Source: Liolophura sinensis (Eukaryota; Mollusca; Polyplacophora; Chitonida; Chitonidae). From it: a stretch of 64,000 nucleotides of DNA. A program made the translations under genes and the position numbers. The stretch covers positions 22,247,853 through 22,311,852 of the forward strand of contig NC_088296.1 in NCBI RefSeq assembly GCF_032854445.1. Reading direction: 5' to 3'. Positions 1-12,039 of this stretch are shown here, piece after piece; the stretch's first letter is position 1, and every line of letters starts with the position of its first letter. The notes under the pieces were generated by a model that was not told the DNA's origin, ran no database searches, and saw only the letters and a list, made by a program, of their open reading frames with translations.

Positions 1-265
1 TCTTTGGCATGTCTGTACAGTGAGGCAATATTACAACTGTGCCGATGTCCTCAGCGCTGCTCAGTTTCCTCCCACACATGGAGTTACCGGTAAGCAAGTT
101 CAGTGTGATGAGTAGGTGTGGTGTCTTTGGCATGTTGGTACAGTGAGGCAATATTACAACTGTGCCGATGCCCTCGGCGCTGCTCAGTTTCCTCCCACCA
201 TAATGCTGGCCACCGTCGTATCAGTGATATATTCTTGAGTACGGCATAAAATACAAATCAAATGA
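1..265 (+). repeat. Tandem duplication ending in a SINE tail
   Basis: A segment with cagtgaggcaatattacaac and tcagtttcctccca occurs twice, about 122 bp apart. The second copy runs into the main SINE 3' half (ccaccataatgctggccacc to ttcttgagtacggcataaaa). Confidence 0.7.
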
Positions 266-1039
266 AAATGAAAATTACAAGTGAGCCAGCATTGGAAATG
301 TACTGCCATAGATGCATTCATTGTGAAATGACAGAACAAGCCATAGGAGCAGAAATAACATTGAAAACAAACGGTAAAGCCTAAAACAAAATTCTTGAGC
401 ATGGAGTTACTGGTAAGCAATATTCAGATAAATGTAAATAAATAAATAAATTTCAAAAAAGTAAGCAAAGCAAGAAACTATTAACAGATGTCTAAAAGCT
501 GTATAAGGCTATATAGAGTTTAGAAGAAGTAATTTGTATTAAATGGTTTACTGAAGAATATTTCACTTTGTGATGGTGGTCATTTATATAAGTGAGAAAC
601 AAAGTCAAAAATATAGTATACTGATTTAAGCATCAAATAAATAAATATATATTTAAATAATTAAAGAAATAAATTTCAAACAAGAAAATTAGACCAGACA
701 CTATTAACAAATTTCTGAAAGTGATGTAGAAATGGGTTTAAGGAGAGCTGATTGGTCTGTTGTGTGGCTTCATGTACAGGTTCAAACAGGTATAGGATTT
801 GTTTAATGCAGTTTGTTTAATTTTGATAGATTCCCAATACTTCTCATCTAGAGTTATCAGTCAATATCTATAGGGACATATATGACACTCTTGCTGTTTT
901 CTCAAAGTCAACAGTAAGTAGTTGATTGATGCATATCATCTTACTCAACAGGTGTCAACATTTAGTTTTTAAAGGGGGAAGAGCAAGCTATATGATGTCT
1001 GTTTTCTTAAGTGTTTTACTCAAATTTTATGATCTGCAG

Positions 1040-1182
1040 GACTGTCTGAGAGAATTTTTAAAAGAAGAAAAGCTGTCTGGGAGCTCGATGTGGGATTGCC
1101 CTAACTGTAAAGTGAAGAGGGAAGCCGTGAAGAAACTAGACATCTGGAAACTGCCACATATACTGATAGTTCACCTTAAGAG
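1040..1182 (+). CDS. USP8: USP8-like exon, zinc-ribbon CxxC segment
   Basis: Acceptor gatctgcag precedes GAC (Asp); donor AG|GTAGGC ends after two bases of an Arg codon. Encodes DCLREFLKEEKL, the CPNC zinc knuckle and the USP signature ILIVHLKR. The open frame continues upstream of 1040 but is intronic there. Confidence 0.87.
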
Positions 1183-4100
1183 GTAGGCCACACCTGTATT
1201 TACACACCTGAAATATATGTATGTGAATGTAGAGCTGTAAGCATATATGACCATGCACTTGAAATGTTATGTATCTGAAAAGTACGTAGTTGTAATACTG
1301 TGAAAGGCAGGGAAGTCTGGTGACCTGGGTTCAAACCCATGTCGGGTCATACCAAAAACTGTAAAAATGGTACTTGTTACTGTGATAGTTTATGCTATAC
1401 AACGAAAGTTTAAAGTGCTTGTTATTATACATAGCGGTATGAAAAGTTTTGTATTTGTACAAGATAAAAAGGATATAATCATACACCTTAAAACGCAGGT
1501 GATAATGTACTTAAAAATATAGGTGATTATCACAAAGTGTCTCAAGAAAGAGAACATATACACCACGACAAATTGTGGTTCTTTTGTATGCTCATATACA
1601 CCACAACAAATTGTGGTTCTTTTGTATGCTCATATACACCACAACAAATTGTGGTTCTTTTGTATGCTCTTTTATAAGCTTGATAATACCTGATCAATGA
1701 GATCACTTTTTTAATTTTTTCCTTTTCAGATTTTACTTCGGAAATTTGTGGCAAGAGAAGAGGAATAATTATGTTGACTTTCCTGTGCATTCTATGGACT
1801 TGGATAACATTGTGGCTGGTCCACGCAAGAGAAAACCATACAGTCTCTACGCTGTAGCGGTACGTTCCTCGTTTCCTCCGCAACAAAACTTTCTCCGGTT
1901 AATTGACTGTTTTGAATCTTGATGCCCAACCCATATGGCAGTCTTGGTGGTGATAGTATTCATTATTTTTGCCTGGAACAAAGTTGCTGTTTTTTTTTTT
2001 TTTTATCTTGACACTCTATGAAGACCATTCTTTCTTTGAGGAAAAAATAAAACGTACAGGTGTACATAAAGATGTAGCTTACCGCGTTAAAAATACTGAG
2101 CTAATTTGTGTGCTAATACTGAATGATAAATGTTTTAGTTTGAGATTAAAATAAAACCTGGCCTTTTAGTGTGAAAGACAGGGCATTGGACTAGAATCTA
2201 GCCTTTGTTGGCCAAGGCGTCAAGTCTGGAGGCTATTTACATTTCAGTACATGATGGCCGTTTTTGGGCCAGTGGTTTGCACGCCATAACAGCACAATGG
2301 CTCAAGAGTCTCTCATGAATGCGTTCGCTGTGAGTTCTCTTGCTTACCTGTACATCATTAGGGCCAGTGGTTTCTCATTGCACACTTCATTTAATTCTTT
2401 CACTCATAAGCCAAACCGCTGTTGTAAGTCATAATTTCTTGAGTGTTTGATAGAATCAGGTAAACATAATTGTCACTATCAGATTATTGTCAACGCCTTC
2501 ATGTCTTAGTTTCCTGTATTCTGTGCTTGTTTTTTTTTTTCAGAATCATTATGGGACCATGGAAGCTGGACATTGTAAGTTTGAAATGTACCTAGTACAT
2601 GTGATTAGATTCTGTTTTTTCTTCTAGATGCATTGATGTGCAGTATATAAAGTACATTTTCATAGGCTTTTATTCCCCAGATGTAACGGTGATGTAACAG
2701 AGCTCTAGGTTCCTCATACATTTTGTTAGCTCGCATCAGGCAAAATATTCAGTTTTCATTGAACAACAACGGTCACTTGGTGGACGTGTATATTCCTGTA
2801 TCATGCGACTGATACCAATTGTCTGTTGACTAGGTTGTCTCCCTTTATTCTGCTTTAAAAGCATTGACATTTTGTTGGTTCTGACTTATGGGTCGTTTCC
2901 AGGATAAATTCATCACATGATTATTCAGTGACAGGATATGGAAATATATGGGGTCAGTAAACCTCATATTGAGTGTACACTGTACAGTATACTCGGTAAT
3001 TGTCATCTTGATTCAGCTCCTTCACTTTTCTGGTCAGTTGATTGCCAGTATTCTGTTGCTGACACCACCTTCACTTTTCTGGTCAGTTGATTGCCAGTTT
3101 TCTGTTGCCGACACCGCCTTTACTTTTCTGGTCAGTTGATTGCCAGTGTTCTGTTGCCGACACCGCCTTTACTTTTCTGGTCAGTTGATTGCCAGTTTTC
3201 TGTTGCTGACACCACCTTCACTTTGCTGGTCAGTTGATTGCCAGTTTTCTGTTGCTGACACCGCCTTCACTTTTCTAGTCAGTTGATTGCCAGTTTTCTG
3301 TTGCTGACACCACCTTCACATTTCTGGTCAGTTGATTGCCAGTTTTCTGTTGCTGACACCACCTTCACTTTTCTAGTCAGTTAATAGCCAGTTTTTTTGT
3401 TTTGCAGACACTGCCTATGCTAAGAATCCTCTGTCTGGAGTCTGGCACAAATTTGATGACCAGGAAGTGCAGAAAATGAGCAGTGACAATGTCAAGGTGA
3501 GGTCATGTGAAGGTTTTGAGGGGTTATGAATATGCATGAAGCAGGCACAGAATCAAGAATCATGAACATTGTGCCTGAAGAAACACATCAGTCTTATCTT
3601 GTACTGTATAAACAAGGAATTGCAAAGGAAAAAAAAAATTCTCTGGGCCATGTTTGGTTTGGTCCAGATTGTATGGTTTCCTGTGGGGATTTGGTTTTCT
3701 CTGGGCCATGTCTGGTTTCTTCTGGACTGTGTGGTTTTTCTGGGATATATCTGGTTTCCTCTCAACTATATCGGGCGTCCCCATGTCTGTGTCCAGTTTC
3801 CTTGCCTGGTTTGCTCTGTGCTATGTCTGGTTTCTTCTGGGCTATGCTGCATTTTTTCTTAAATTTTGATTTGCTCTCAACAGTGTCTGGTTTCTTCTGG
3901 GCTATTCCTGATTTCCCCTGGATTGTCTGGTTTCCTCTGGGCTGTATCTGGTTTCCCCTGGCCTATGTATTGTTTCCTCCAGGTTAACTGGTTTTGGGCT
4001 TTGTCTGGTTTCATCTGTTTAAATGTATTTCTGAGCTATGGCCATTTTCCCAGAAGATGTGTCTGGTTTCCTCCAAGCACCATCTGTTTTCTTCCTCTGT

Positions 4101-4390
4101 AAACAGCAAGGAATTCAAATATTATTTAATATTTATATTTGATTGATGTTTTACGCTGTACTCAAGAATACTTCACTTATACGACAGTGACCAGCATTAT
4201 GGTGGAAGAAAACCGGGCAGAGCCCAGAGGAAACTCACTTCACAGGCACCCATTACATAAATCCAGGTGCACACAGTGTACAGAAATACTTATAATAACC
4301 AGGTGCAAAGTGAAGCAAGTGGTACATGCAACTATGTTTTGTTTCTTTCAGACTTCAGCTGCCTACTTTCTGTTTTACACCTGTCTGTGA
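1040..4390 (+). CDS. USP8: USP8-like ubiquitin-specific protease, C-terminal part (5 exons)
   Basis: Deubiquitinase of the USP (C19) family, a cysteine protease that cleaves ubiquitin from proteins; USP8 acts mainly on endosomal receptors and ESCRT. Seen: five exons (1040-1182, 1730-1859, 2544-2574, 3408-3496, 4352-4390) joining in frame to 143 residues plus TGA. They carry DCLREFLKEEKL, a zinc-ribbon half CPNC, KLPHILIVHLKR, VDFP, NHYG, the catalytic His in EAGHYTAYAKN, the third-triad region KFDDQEV and a C-terminus SAAYFLFYTCL. This order and the wording KLDIWKLP and SAAYFLFYT fit USP8 better than other USPs. The catalytic Cys box and the N-terminal MIT/rhodanese parts lie left of the window. 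All introns are GT-AG. Two introns hold minisatellites. Family assignment is firm; the USP8 identity rests on recalled similarity. Confidence 0.88.
1300..1440 (+). repeat. Degenerate tRNA-headed SINE fragment
   Basis: Has a B-box-like GGTTCAAACCC and the sequence gtcataccaaaaactgtaaa shared with copies near 21.5 kb and 48.3 kb. Lies in a USP8-like intron. Confidence 0.5.
1555..1668 (+). repeat. 38-bp tandem repeat, 3 copies
   Basis: Units beginning at 1555, 1593 and 1631; each holds the inverted pair ccac..aaattgtgg. Explains the antisense open frame seen here. Confidence 0.85.
1730..1859 (+). CDS. USP8: USP8-like exon, VDFP segment
   Basis: Follows a pyrimidine-rich acceptor (ttttccttttcag). 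Completes the Arg codon, then 43 codons with NYVDFPVHSMDLD and KPYSLYAVA; donor GCG|GTACGT in phase 0. Confidence 0.88.
2544..2574 (+). CDS. USP8: USP8-like 31-nt exon with catalytic His
   Basis: Very short exon between a T-run acceptor and donor CATT|GTAAGT. Encodes NHYGTMEAGH; the His of GH(Y) is the USP catalytic histidine. The Tyr codon is split across the next intron. USPs usually have Gly-Gly-His here; this copy has Ala-Gly-His. Confidence 0.88.
3020..3393 (+). repeat. 49-bp tandem array before a USP8-like acceptor
   Basis: About 7.6 units of ttcacttttctggtcagttg.. with ttctgttgctgacaccacc. The last unit merges into the acceptor of the exon at 3408. Confidence 0.9.
3408..3496 (+). CDS. 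USP8: USP8-like exon, KFDD motif
   Basis: Starts by completing the split Tyr codon; encodes TAYAKNPLSGVWHKFDDQEV and ends at GTCAAG|GTGAGG. The D of KFDD is in the third catalytic-residue region. Its acceptor directly abuts the 49-bp tandem array. Confidence 0.88.
3640..4090 (+). repeat. Degenerate tandem repeat, tctggtttcctctgggc
   Basis: Imperfect 30-50 bp units rich in ctgggctatgtctggtttc fill much of the last USP8-like intron. Open frames on both strands here reflect repetition. Confidence 0.7.
4130..4265 (-). mobile_element. Main SINE, partial, reverse
   Basis: Reads tttgattgatgttttacgc, ctcaagaatacttcacttat, cagcattatggtgg: the complement of the SINE 3' half, 5'-truncated. Confidence 0.8.
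4352..4390 (+). CDS. USP8: USP8-like last coding exon
   Basis: Acceptor gtttctttcag, then TSAAYFLFYTCL and TGA at 4388-4390. This is the canonical USP terminus (AAYxLFY); the protein ends two residues after YT. Confidence 0.88.
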   Translation, partial: TSAAYFLFYTCL

Positions 4391-4735
4391 CCTGAATGAA
4401 ACAAGCTTATAGACAAGTTCCCACACAGAATGACTGGTACATTTACAAACAGCTTGTTTTGAAACAGAAGTCAGAAAAATTTCCTGAAAGCCTGTTGACA
4501 GAAAATACAGTGTTAATGTATTGCTGCAGTCATGGTGCTGTTAAAAATCTGCAACATTTTTTGTCAAATTATGGTAGATTTCATATAATGCCTTTGTTGT
4601 CTATAAGTGCTAAGTTTGCTGAGGTGGATCAGTTTATAAATATCTTGTTAACTAAACCAGCAGTGTATACACCTCCATGTCCAATATGTTGTCTTGTTTT
4701 GATTTGTAAATAAAAGCATGTACATAATAAAATCA
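4391..4735 (+). other. USP8-like 3' UTR (minimum extent)
   Basis: Non-coding tail after the stop. AATAAA signals at 4709-4714 and 4726-4731 would give a UTR of about 345 nt; a longer form cannot be excluded. An unrelated 105-codon open frame at 4396-4713 overlaps it and resembles nothing I know. Confidence 0.5.
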
Positions 4736-6940
4736 TGTACTATATGAATGTTGTAGATGTCTCATTAATCTGCAGTTACCTCCCCTTGTTCTTCGCGCAC
4801 CACAATTGCTAGACAACATTTGAAAAGCTTTTTAAGGCTTGACTGGCTTTCTGGCTACAGTGTAGGACTTCTTGAGTGTTAATTTAAAGATGGAATATGG
4901 AAATTTAGAAAGTTCCAAGGTATGAAATGTAAATTTAGCAAATATTCTCTCTTCTGTCTTTTTTTCCTTCTTCTGTATCCCAACTGTATGCCTTTTTGAC
5001 ATTTTTGAAGTTCTAGTCTGGATAGTGAATTTTTTTTAAAATACTTATTCTTCAGCATTTTTATGTGTTTTCATTTATGATTCCCATGGAAATCAGTCAA
5101 TCCGAGAGTCAGTCAATCGTACAGGAACTTAAGAGAGGCGTTCCTGTAACAGTGAAGGTGGTAAAGGTCCCATTATGCAGTGTTCTTCATTTTAAATTAT
5201 GCTCAATTTATATGTGTAATGAATTATAAGTGCAAAATGAGTTCATAAGGCAAGGTTAAAATATTGTTTTCTTAATTTGCCTTCATGTGTATATTATAAC
5301 TGCAAGAGTATCAGCTCTCTGCAGATGGTTCCCATGGTTACCGAAAAACTGACCAATCAAAACTAACGTTAACAAAACTTTGCTCATCAATAATATAAGA
5401 ATCAAACTGATTTCTGAGAGTTGTTCTGTGTTAGTTAATTTGTTGACTCTCAGAAATCAGTTTTGATTCTTATATTAAAGAATCAAACTGATTTCTGAGA
5501 GTTTGTTCTGTGTTAGTTAATTTGTTGCAATTCTGATGAAGAATTTGATGAGGACTTACTCCTTTTGCATAATAAACCTTGGTTTTTGGTTTAATGCGCA
5601 TGGAAAGAATTCTTAGTTCCGGAAACAGAATGATGTAAATCTGACCTCAGCAGTTGTGTTTTGTATTCAGGAACCAATCAGATTGCTTGTTTACATCATG
5701 TAGCTTGTGTTCCGATACACCATATCTGTGGTGTCAGCAGTTCATTGAATTCATCAGATTGCTCAAGATGGTAATCTGCCTGGAATTGTATTGTTTATGA
5801 ATCACTGTGATAGCTTTATTTTAAAATTTAGTTATGTTCAACTTACTTTAATGTGCATTATCACATTATCACATGCTGTGCTAATTACTTAATGCATTAA
5901 CCAGTCAGATTGTGTTTTCTGAATGCTGTGTGGTGATTGGGTGTTAACCCATGTATCTTGTACACTGTGTGGGCTGACATTACATGGTATCATCTGGTAT
6001 TGCTCATGTTATATTTCAGCTGTAGAGGGCGCTTTCACAGGACTTCTTGAATTGATTTTTTATGGTGTTTCTCTTATTCACTTCACTGTTGACCACATGG
6101 TATATTCCAAGCAAAGAAATACCATTTTGAAAAAGATTACAGAGTTTTGTAAAAGGTGCGCAAAAGTTTTTACTGATTCTGAATAGAAGGTGGGCTCAAT
6201 TTTTATCCCACAACTACAATCTTAGACAAAGCTTCATACAACATCTGTTATTGTTCACATTTTTCTACTAATTCATTGTAACACACAGGCACACTTTATG
6301 GAAAATCACGTGATGGGCTCAGACAAATGATTTTTTGTTTTTTTCAGAAAGATGTGGGATGAACATTTTCTGTCTCTTGTGTTTTTTTTTTGTTTTTTTT
6401 TTGGGTGGAAAGGGAGAAAATTGGCTGTACTGTACTTTTCTTTTACAGAATGATGAGATAAACTTTTTTCATAAGAGAGAGAGAGAGAAAATTGCGTGGC
6501 TTTACTGGTATAGAGTTGTGGCAAGGGGATATCCCATGTGTATGATGATGGTTGAGGGCCGATGGTTGAAACTTTACGACCAGCCGAACTACACAACATT
6601 TACTGTACTGCTACTTTATAATCTGTAACCTGAAGGATCAATTTATGTTTACAGTTTGTGTATTATATCTGTATGTTTATTGTTAATGTGTATACATGTG
6701 TATTTTCACAGATATGTTTATAGAGAAAACATATATATGGATAAATCTTGATGGTTATTGGCATGGTCATTTGTAAGTTGTAAATATAAGATTTATGAAT
6801 TTATGTTATATCTGAATGTATATACTGTGTAACCAACATGCATCCTAACTTCTCCACTGACAATGATGTGTACATTTACATCTTTATCATATTATCAGTC
6901 CACCCTACTGCCATCCTGAGCAGATCTTACAAGGATGATG
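4736..6940. other. No gene recognised
   Basis: AT-rich, possibly extended USP8-like 3' UTR. Holds a strong hairpin (5392-5476), poly-T tracts near 6390, and short open frames without recognisable domains. Confidence 0.5.
5392..5515 (+). repeat. 30-bp inverted repeat plus direct copy
   Basis: Arms 5392-5421 and 5446-5476 are near-perfect complements (one bulged T) around a 24-nt loop. Arm and loop then recur directly at 5477-5527. Could fold as a hairpin RNA. Confidence 0.85.
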
Positions 6941-6941
6941 G

Positions 6942-7197
6942 GGGCCTCCGGGGCTCATTTGGTTAGTGCGCTTGCGCAGCGTAATGACCCAGGAGCCTCT
7001 CACCAATGCGGTCGCTGTGAGTTCAAGTCCAGCTCATGCTGGTTTCTTCTCCAGCCGTACATGGGGAATCTCTTCCAGCAACCTGCGGATGGTTTCCCCT
7101 GATGTCTGCCCGGTTTTCCTCCCACCATAATTCTGGGTGCTGTCGTATAGTGAAATATTCTTGAGTATGGCTTGAAGACACAAAAAAATAAATAAAT
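6942..7197 (+). mobile_element. Main SINE, full-length, with TSD
   Basis: tRNA-like head (gggctcatttggttagtgcg; B box GTTCAAGTCC), body, and tail ending in aataaataaa. Flanked by a 13-bp direct repeat acaaggatgatgg (6929-6941) / acaaagatgatgg (7198-7210). Confidence 0.9.
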
Positions 7198-7485
7198 ACA
7201 AAGATGATGGTTGACTTTGTATCATCTGCAGGGTGGCCCAGAGAATAATTAGGGAACATCACCAAGCTGTATAAAACAAGTTTTTCCAAGCTGTGGGATA
7301 AAAAACTGTGCACACTTCCTAACACTCTGTTGTTTTGCTGAAGAGCTTTCGAACTACCTTTTTGGTTTATGAGCACTAAACAGAAATTCTTACAGGCATT
7401 CTTGGCCATACACCAGTCCATCGTTTCGCATTTGGAACCGGAGTAAGGCCATGTGCTACCGCTTCACCATTCAATAAGGTAAATT

Positions 7486-7697
7486 TGGTTGAGTGGGCAG
7501 TGGCTTAAGTACCAATCCTAGCTCTTGGATTTATTGATTTATTTGATTTGTGTTTTATGCCATACTCAAGAACATTTCACTTATACGACGGGTTTGAGTG
7601 GGCAGTGGCTTAAGTACCAATTCTAGCTCTTGGATTTATTTATTTATTTGATTTGTGTTTTTATGCCATACTCAAGAACATTTCACTTATACGACGG
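7486..7697 (+). repeat. 106-bp tandem duplication of SINE end and flank
   Basis: Two near-identical copies (from 7486 and 7592) covering flank ttgagtgggcagtggcttaa and the reverse SINE 3' end. Confidence 0.85.
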
Positions 7698-7870
7698 CAG
7701 CGAGAAATATGGTGGGGGGGAAACCCATGATCATCCGTAGGTTGCTGGCAGACCTTCCCACGTACGGCAAGCATAAACTGGACTTGAACTAACAGCGACA
7801 GCATTGCTGAGAAGCTCGTGGGTCATAACGCTGCGCTAGCATGCTAACCAAATGAGCCAAGGAGACTCCC
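7636..7870 (-). mobile_element. Main SINE, reverse, with TSD
   Basis: Complement of the SINE; flanked by AGCTCTTGGAT at 7625-7635 and 7871-7881. Confidence 0.88.
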
Positions 7871-7881
7871 AGCTCTTGGAT

Positions 7882-9950
7882 GCATGTATGTTGTTTTTAT
7901 CATGCATGCTATAGCCTTCCAATGCCCCACCCTCTACAGAGGATGTTAAGTCAGGATTGTACTTTGAGATGTATGCTGTTGTTGTAATAAGTAATGGTGA
8001 TTGATTGAGTGAGAGTGATAACGTGCATTATGGGCTACTGTATAGCCATTGATTATCAGACATTGATTATCTTTATTATGTATACTCGTACTATGTGCCG
8101 TTTGTTAATAAATGTTATTACTGCTCTTTTATCTGGTTAAATACAGTATGTAATGTTGGGTGAACGGTGTGTCCATTGGTACAGTGGAGAACAGGACTCG
8201 TATTTAGCAAGCAACTTAAGGCTTGGGTCATTCATAGCAAGTGCTCGAAGAGACCAATTAAGAACAGGAAAGAAATCAAACTGTGGTTTGCACATTGTTC
8301 TGGTGTAAGGAATTAGTGTACAAAATTCAATCTTTCTGCGCAAAACATTTTAATTGCAACTATGTTTGAATTTTTGAGGTAGCTTTTGAGAAGCCTGATT
8401 AATATGAGCCAAGGCTGAATTACCTGTTATTTTGTTTCATTGATAGTTGGAGAAATTGTTAACCATGCTATCAACATTGTTGTATTGCTGTTTTTTTTTC
8501 TTCTTCTAATTTTATAGTAATACATGTAGTTGGTATCTTGTTACATCACAAATAAATACAACATATCTTAAGAAAAGATAATTTTTTTCCTGAAAACCTT
8601 GATTGAATGGCGGGAGTTGTCTGCTTTGTTCGACGTGATGTTAGATGTATGGTTTTCTCTTTAGTCCAGTTTCAGACTGCGTCACACTGACGATCCCAGC
8701 GTTATTCCACGTAATTTTCTGTATAAACTTTTTGAAACATTTTATGAGCGTAATAGACTGTGAACTAAATAAAAGATGCTTTGAAATTGTTTAATTGTGG
8801 AAAATTAACTTGTAATGTGCATGCATGTAACTATGTCTGTGTGCACACATGGAGCAAATATCATTTGATAAGTTTGAATATGTTGATATCCGCATTACAT
8901 TTGTGCGTCCAGTAATGTACATATTAAAATGTAATATACCTGTACAATATATTTCTATCCCAGAATTGAATGCTTTTTTAAGCCATGTTTAATATAAGAC
9001 ATTAGTTTCGTATGCATACACTTTGGATATACATGAAATATTATCCATAATTAATGCTAAATTCAGGTTCATGCAGTAACCGCTTCTTTCAGTGACTTGT
9101 TGAGGACTTAGATTTGAAGTAACTTCTATATTCCCAGCAGTTGTTGATTCATTTGAGTCCTTGCTTTGGTATATTTTCTGTTTTGATACGAAGATTCTGA
9201 TTGGTCCCAGGGTTTGAACTCTCCAAACCAATAGGGATCATGGGATGAGTTGGAAGTGACTCCAGATATAGTTAGTGATGAGTCAGTACAGCAACTGAGT
9301 GGCTACTAGATCGGACTAAGTGAAACTCCACTCAGAGTCATTATTGGGCTAATACATGGTGGAGTCGGTAAAGCTTTGACTCATTTTGGTAAATATAAAG
9401 CCTAAAGTTTTTGACTCCTCATGTGGACAAATACATATGTGTATATTTGGGAGGTGTGAAGGCTTTTTTCTTACCCCTTATTTGGACAAATATTTTCAGT
9501 CATTTTGAAACTTTTTGCTAATTGTTTGAAAGCTTTTTGCTAATTATTTGAAAGCTTTTTGACTGAGTCAGATTGTAGTTTTTGACTCATAATTTGAGCA
9601 GATTTATACGGAGGGAGTCTGAAGCTTTTGACTCATTATATGGGTCAGTGTACAACATGGGAAATTAATATGGATAACTTCAATATTCGGTGAAAAGTAA
9701 TAAATTTGTAAACACATATTTGAAATGGAGTAGATAAAGATTTCGTCAGTTTTATAATTAATCACATGTATAAAGAAAATAAAGACAAATAAGACTTTGA
9801 ACTGTAATGGCTTCTCCACCTCCTGTTGAATTTTGTGTTTCTGCAGGCTGGTATCCAGCTTGAGTTGTTCTGTAACCAGAATAAAATCAAATAATGCAAG
9901 GAATTCTTCCAATGTTTTGTTCTTTATTCACATCAGTTTTTCTTTCGACA
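7882..9950. other. Intergenic, nothing recognised
   Basis: AT-rich sequence with short open frames lacking domain motifs; a degenerate repeat of tttttgactca-type phrases lies at about 9360-9640. Confidence 0.4.
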
Positions 9951-9954
9951 TCAA

Positions 9955-10230
9955 CTGGACTTCAGAGCAACTGCTGACAGGTTAGAGCGTTTACCTTGTG
10001 AACTGGGAGATGGGAGTTCAACCCAAAATGTGGCGATGTTTTCGCCTTTTTTGTCAGTCTTTGTACCTGGGCATAAACTTCCCTGGGTAGGCACCATAGC
10101 AGTATAAGTACTGGTCAGCCTGGTGTCAGTAGGCCTAAACTGTAAATGATGTCAGTAGGCCTATACTGTAACTTGGTGTAGCTGTTACTCGGTTGGTTGT
10201 CATGTCTGATGTCTTTGACCATACCAGTAA
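9955..10230 (+). repeat. Degenerate tRNA-headed SINE
   Basis: Carries ggttagagcgtttacc and a B-box-like GAGTTCAACCC, then a body with an internal duplication of gatgtcagtaggcctaaact. Confidence 0.5.
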
Positions 10231-11035
10231 TAATGGGATCACTTTGTTAAATGTGTTTGTATTAGGACGGCTTACTGTTTGTAGATAATTACCAGCATAA
10301 TGTTGACGGCAACGTTACACTGAAGGAAAGAAATTTTTAAACAAGCAGATGATGTGATGAACTATTTTGCCTATTTGGAGGAGTACATTGTCTTTTTGGT
10401 TTGAGAATAAATAAACCCATTAAACTGCATTAATTCTTGGTTAAATTCAGTGATCCAACTACATGTAGTATCAGTACTTAACATCCTTTTACTCTTGTGC
10501 CGATATAATTTGAAACATATGATCTTTCATTAGGACAAGTATTTTAGGTTGGATCATGTATTTGGGGCCAAACTCAGAAACACCATTATATATGTGCAAG
10601 AAATGCTACCATTTTACATTTTTGTATAGGCCTGAATACGTCTACCAACTGATGGTATCTCGGAACTCGTCACATCACCTTTTTTTCCTGATGTTCGTCA
10701 GAAGAAGTAACTTTTGGTAACATTATTTTCAGTCATCTTTCACTCATGGGGAAAAAAAAGAGTTATTCCAACATACAGTGTCGTGATTAGAGTTGGGAAA
10801 ACTTCCTGTGACGTCAGAGTTCCAAAACTCTGATAGTATGGTCCATAAAGCCTACCTCAGAATTCAAATGTTTGAGCGCCTTTAACTCTTTTCACAAAAA
10901 TCTAAAAAAGTGGTCTATTTAGTGATGCCTACTTCGATTTTTAGAGGACTTCCACTAAGAAGTTATGGATTTACCCAGAGAGGTTAAAAATACACTCAGA
11001 CGTAACTTCAAGAACAGCATGGTTTTCTCTGTTTC

Positions 11036-11284
11036 AGCTTCCATGGCTCAGTTGGTTAGTGCGCTAGCACAGCGTAATGACCCAGAAGCCTCTCACCAAT
11101 GCGGTCGCTGTGAGTTCAAGTCCATCTCATGCTGGTTTCTTCTCCAGCCGTACATGGGAATCTCTTCCAGCAACCTGCGGATGGTTGTGGGTTTCCCCCG
11201 GGCTCTGCCCGGTTTCCACTCACCGTTATGCTAAGTGAAATATTCTTGAGTACGGCATAAAACACCAATCAAATAAATAAATAA
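11036..11284 (+). mobile_element. Main SINE, near full-length
   Basis: Head ggctcagttggttagtgcgc, B box GTTCAAGTCC, tail gagtacggcataaaacacca then aataaataaa. No clear target-site duplication found. Confidence 0.88.
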
Positions 11285-12039
11285 AATCTCTTCCATATGA
11301 TAAATCTTTTATACAATTTATACTGTGTTTATTCAAGCAACATTTCAATGTTTTTAGTATAAGGATCAGTTGGGGTTAGTACCATGCATATAGTAGACAA
11401 ATGAAGAAAAATGATTTCACAATGCCAGATATTATTTAAGGGAGAAAAAAACATAAAAATGATGACAAAATCAGATTAAAGAGAGTGAAAGCTTAACTAT
11501 AAACTATGGCCTTTAGTTTTTTTTTTCTTTTTGTCTTTTTTTTCTACAGAAGGAAAATGGAATTTGAAAATATCTTTGTATGGAAGGTATTTGGGGACCA
11601 CCTCTTTGTACTGGTATATATCATCTGTGCATAATAATGTTCTGACAATATTTATTTCATGAATATATTAAAAATATAAACATGATCAATATCCAGGTTG
11701 AACACATTTGTTAGCTGAAAAGATGAAATTCTAGTGCAAATACATTGATTAGACATGTGTTACATCATCATTTATAACATTACATAAGGTGATGTAATAT
11801 TATGCAAAAACAATATATACCAAGAGGTGGCTACAATTAAATATCACCATACATGTAGGCTCCTTTCTTAAAATAAGAGCAAAAAGAATAAAACTGTGGC
11901 TCAAACTTGGTATTTTTCATCTCTTCATAACATGTTTGACGAAGTTTTCGCCCTGGACAACTTTGTACCAGGAATATAAAATGAATGAAATCAACAGCTG
12001 ACAAGTCATCGTGAGACTGCTTTTTGTTTACAGGGTTTG

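Noticed and set aside
4396-4713. 105-codon open frame after the USP8-like stop
   Set aside because: Lies in the 3' UTR, low GC, no recognisable domain.
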